Assembly (NCBI RefSeq): GCF_004793975.1
Contig: NZ_SRYB01000017.1
Coordinates: 41,095 to 105,094 of the forward strand
Source of the DNA: Lepagella muris
GTDB taxonomy: Bacteria > Bacteroidota > Bacteroidia > Bacteroidales > Muribaculaceae
Direction of reading: 5' to 3'
DNA: 64,000 nt
Shown here: piece after piece, positions 62,158 to 64,000 of the stretch
How positions within the stretch are numbered: the first letter of the stretch is position 1
Layout: every line of letters starts with the position of its first letter
Made by a program: the position numbers and the translations under genes
The notes under the pieces: generated by a model
The model's input: the letters and a program-made list of their open reading frames with translations, nothing else
Told to the model about the DNA's origin: nothing
The model's database searches: none

Positions 62158-63930
62158 ATGCTTAATATGATATATGTCAGATTATTGCTCTTTATGATTT
62201 TATTGAGTGTATTCTCTGCCTGTTCGGGAGAAAGGGATGCTCGCTTATCGCGTGTGGATGAGCTTTCAAGAGATTCTTTGGATAAAGCTACGGTATTGTT
62301 TGCGACGATTAATAGGGATTCTCTTTCAAAATCAGACTGTAATTATTATGATCTGCTGACAATAAAACTCAATGATAAACGATATGTAGTCCATACTTCT
62401 GATAGTCTTATTAGGAAAGTGATGGATTATGCAAAATCTCATAAAGACGATGGGTATTATCCGGAGGCGTTGTATTATGGCGGACGGGTATATGCTGATA
62501 TTGGAGATTATCCTACGGCTCTAAGATATTTTAATAAAGCATTGGATGAGTTGACAGAAGATAACTCGGATATGGAATTGTATTGTCGGGTGTTGAGTCA
62601 GACTGGTCGGTTGTTGGATAAACTGCGTCTGTATGACCAGGCAATACCATGTATTGAACGAGTCATTGATATCAGCAGAGAGAAGAAGGATACATTAAAT
62701 GAAATTTACGATCTTCAGTTGTTGGGTGCGATATGTTTGAGAGATTCACAATTGGACAAGGCGGAGCAACATTTTTTAGAAGCACTTGATAGAAGTGTTA
62801 ACCTTCGTGATTCTTTTAAGGCGAAAAGTTTGATGTATCTTGCTGCCGTGAAATATTATAAAGGAAAGAATGATTCTGCTCTTAAAATAATCCGAGGCAT
62901 TCCGGATCGTGTTAGCAAGATATCCAGACAGGCTGCCATGAATTATGCAGCACAGATTTATTATTCGGCAGGGATTCTGGATACAGCATATATGTATGCT
63001 CTTGAAATTGTAAATAGTAAAGATAATCTCAATAAAAGGAAGGCTTATAAGATTATACTTTCTTCCGAGTTCTACAATAAGGTAGACGTGGATACTTTGA
63101 TTGGACACGTTTCAGCCTATAGGAATTTATTGGAATCTGAGTTTAATGCCAACAATAAGGATCTGGCATTGATGCAGCAGGCAGAATATAATTATATTAT
63201 TCATGAGAGGGAAAGAAAAAAAGCGGAGAATTTGAATGAAAATCTGATAATCCTTATTTTTGGCATATTGATTGTCGGGATGTTTATGGTTGCAATTGTA
63301 TTATATAAAAGGAATAAACTTCTTGATCGTATAATTATATTGAAATCAGCTCTTGATAAAGTCAATATGCTGAGCAATATAGTTGAGAGTGAAGATAAAG
63401 GTAATGCTGAAAATCAAAAGACTTATTCAGAATTGGATGAGGATGCTCCACAAGACAATGGGGATTGTATTGACAATCATCAAGATTCTCCGGTTAATCC
63501 CAAAAATATTGAGATAGATTTGCGTAATAGGCTTAGGAAAGAATTGTTGTCGTTGGCATCTAAGGGGGATAAGGTTAAAATCATTTCTCCGATAATACTT
63601 CAGTCAGCGGCTTATGCGAAAATTCTTGAATATATCAAGGCTGATTTATCAATAAATGATGATGATTTATGGATAGAATTGGAAAATGCGGTGCTTGATA
63701 GTTCTCCACAATTTAAGGAAAGACTGAATCTTCTTACATTTGGACAAATAACACAACCGGAGTTCCGAACATGTCTTTTGATAAAATGTGGCGTTCGTCC
63801 ATCTGACATGGCAAAATTGTGTGGAAGATCAATTGCAGCCATAGGTTCTCGACGAGATTCAATATGTTGTAAGATATTTGATGAAAAGATGAGCGTAAAA
63901 ATTATAGACAAAGTAATTCGTTTATTATGA
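62158..63930 (+). CDS. Membrane-anchored TPR protein with C-terminal HTH-like domain
   Basis: A 590-residue protein. The start has a lipoprotein-type signal (MIYVRLLLFMILLSVFSACSG). Tetratricopeptide repeats cover about residues 70-300 (YPEALYYGGRVYADIGDYPTALRYFNKALDEL is a clean unit; others follow). A transmembrane helix lies at about 361-383 (NLIILIFGILIVGMFMVAIVLY), then a cytosolic stretch and a C-terminal ~80-residue region resembling a helix-turn-helix (QPEFRTCLLIKCGVRPSDMAKLCGRSIAAIGSRRDSICCKIF). This build is known in Bacteroidetes as a putative one-component membrane regulator: periplasmic TPR sensor, cytosolic DNA-binding end. Its target is not visible. A perfect palindrome follows the gene. 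Confidence 0.85.
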   Translation: MLNMIYVRLLLFMILLSVFSACSGERDARLSRVDELSRDSLDKATVLFATINRDSLSKSDCNYYDLLTIKLNDKRYVVHTSDSLIRKVMDYAKSHKDDGYYPEALYYGGRVYADIGDYPTALRYFNKALDELTEDNSDMELYCRVLSQTGRLLDKLRLYDQAIPCIERVIDISREKKDTLNEIYDLQLLGAICLRDSQLDKAEQHFLEALDRSVNLRDSFKAKSLMYLAAVKYYKGKNDSALKIIRGIPDRVSKISRQAAMNYAAQIYYSAGILDTAYMYALEIVNSKDNLNKRKAYKIILSSEFYNKVDVDTLIGHVSAYRNLLESEFNANNKDLALMQQAEYNYIIHERERKKAENLNENLIILIFGILIVGMFMVAIVLYKRNKLLDRIIILKSALDKVNMLSNIVESEDKGNAENQKTYSELDEDAPQDNGDCIDNHQDSPVNPKNIEIDLRNRLRKELLSLASKGDKVKIISPIILQSAAYAKILEYIKADLSINDDDLWIELENAVLDSSPQFKERLNLLTFGQITQPEFRTCLLIKCGVRPSDMAKLCGRSIAAIGSRRDSICCKIFDEKMSVKIIDKVIRLL

Positions 63931-63946
63931 ATAAGTTTGGACGACT

Positions 63947-64000
63947 AATAAATTACGGAAAAATTACGGTTTTAAAACCGTAATTTTTCCGTAATTTATT
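63947..64000. terminator. 54-nt perfect palindrome at the window's right edge
   Basis: Two 27-nt arms (63947-63973 and 63974-64000) are exact reverse complements without a spacer, and the symmetry may continue past the edge. Each arm contains AATTACGG twice. It lies 16 bp after the TPR gene. It could terminate transcription in both directions or be an extruding cruciform or protein-binding palindrome. Confidence 0.7.

Overview
The window is a chromosomal segment of a Bacteroidales bacterium, most likely of the Muribaculaceae/Bacteroidaceae type. Three things point there. Promoters follow the Bacteroidetes pattern TTTG-N19/20-TAnnTTTG. The proteins have Bacteroidetes relatives, including an 11-subunit-type complex I without NuoE/F/G, a short MenE, a patatin fused to a beta-barrel, DUF349 and T9SS-like C-termini. 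There is also a class A RNase P RNA. I saw no tRNA, rRNA, CRISPR array, transposase, integrase or reverse transcriptase.

Layout. 1-7.1 kb: the 3' end of atpG, then nuoI-J-K-L-M-N (second half of respiratory complex I), closed by a strong terminator. 7.2-8.4 kb: a truncated AAA-ATPase-like gene. 8.6-17.1 kb: housekeeping genes nadE, a Sua5/YrdC-type threonylcarbamoyl-AMP synthase, a polyprenyl-phosphate sugar transferase, a ClC channel with CBS domains, fmt and menD. 17.1-40.9 kb: a visibly more AT-rich accessory block lying between menD and menB-menC-menE, so the menaquinone genes are split by about 24 kb. 41.0-44.9 kb: menB, menC, menE and a Crp/Fnr regulator. 45.0-49.8 kb (minus strand): a glycogen/alpha-glucan set (debranching enzyme, GT4 synthase, GH57). 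50.0-64 kb: BrkB/YihY membrane protein, rnpB, cytidylate-kinase-like protein, cyclophilin, DUF349 protein, serB, patatin, apbE, DJ-1 and a membrane-anchored TPR protein. The window ends in a perfect 54-nt palindrome.

The accessory block is the interesting part. It opens with a wrecked ATPase gene flanked by related 42-45 bp hairpin repeats. Cassettes follow, each preceded by a copy of a ~450-490 bp intergenic repeat in the same orientation (18.0, 20.5 and 26.1 kb). Each copy has a consensus promoter at its head and stem-loops kept by wobble-compatible changes, which suggests an RNA element. The cassettes are a lipoprotein plus secreted protein pair, a 1526-residue FG-GAP/VCBS surface protein, and a nine-gene operon built around a 1035-residue tubulin/FtsZ-like protein. 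The block ends with a secreted protein on the minus strand and a Septu-like ATPase + HNH pair.

The tubulin-like operon (26.67-37.18 kb) is the best candidate for an undescribed system. It encodes a cytosolic tubulin-fold protein with the GGTGSGS nucleotide loop, three inner-membrane proteins (one with an N-terminal zinc ribbon and a MORN-like tail), three signal-peptide proteins (one LPP20-like, one NTF2-like) and two PEGA-domain proteins, one of which may end in outer-membrane strands. Together they could form a cytoskeletal element connected across the envelope. That is inference from domain content and gene order.
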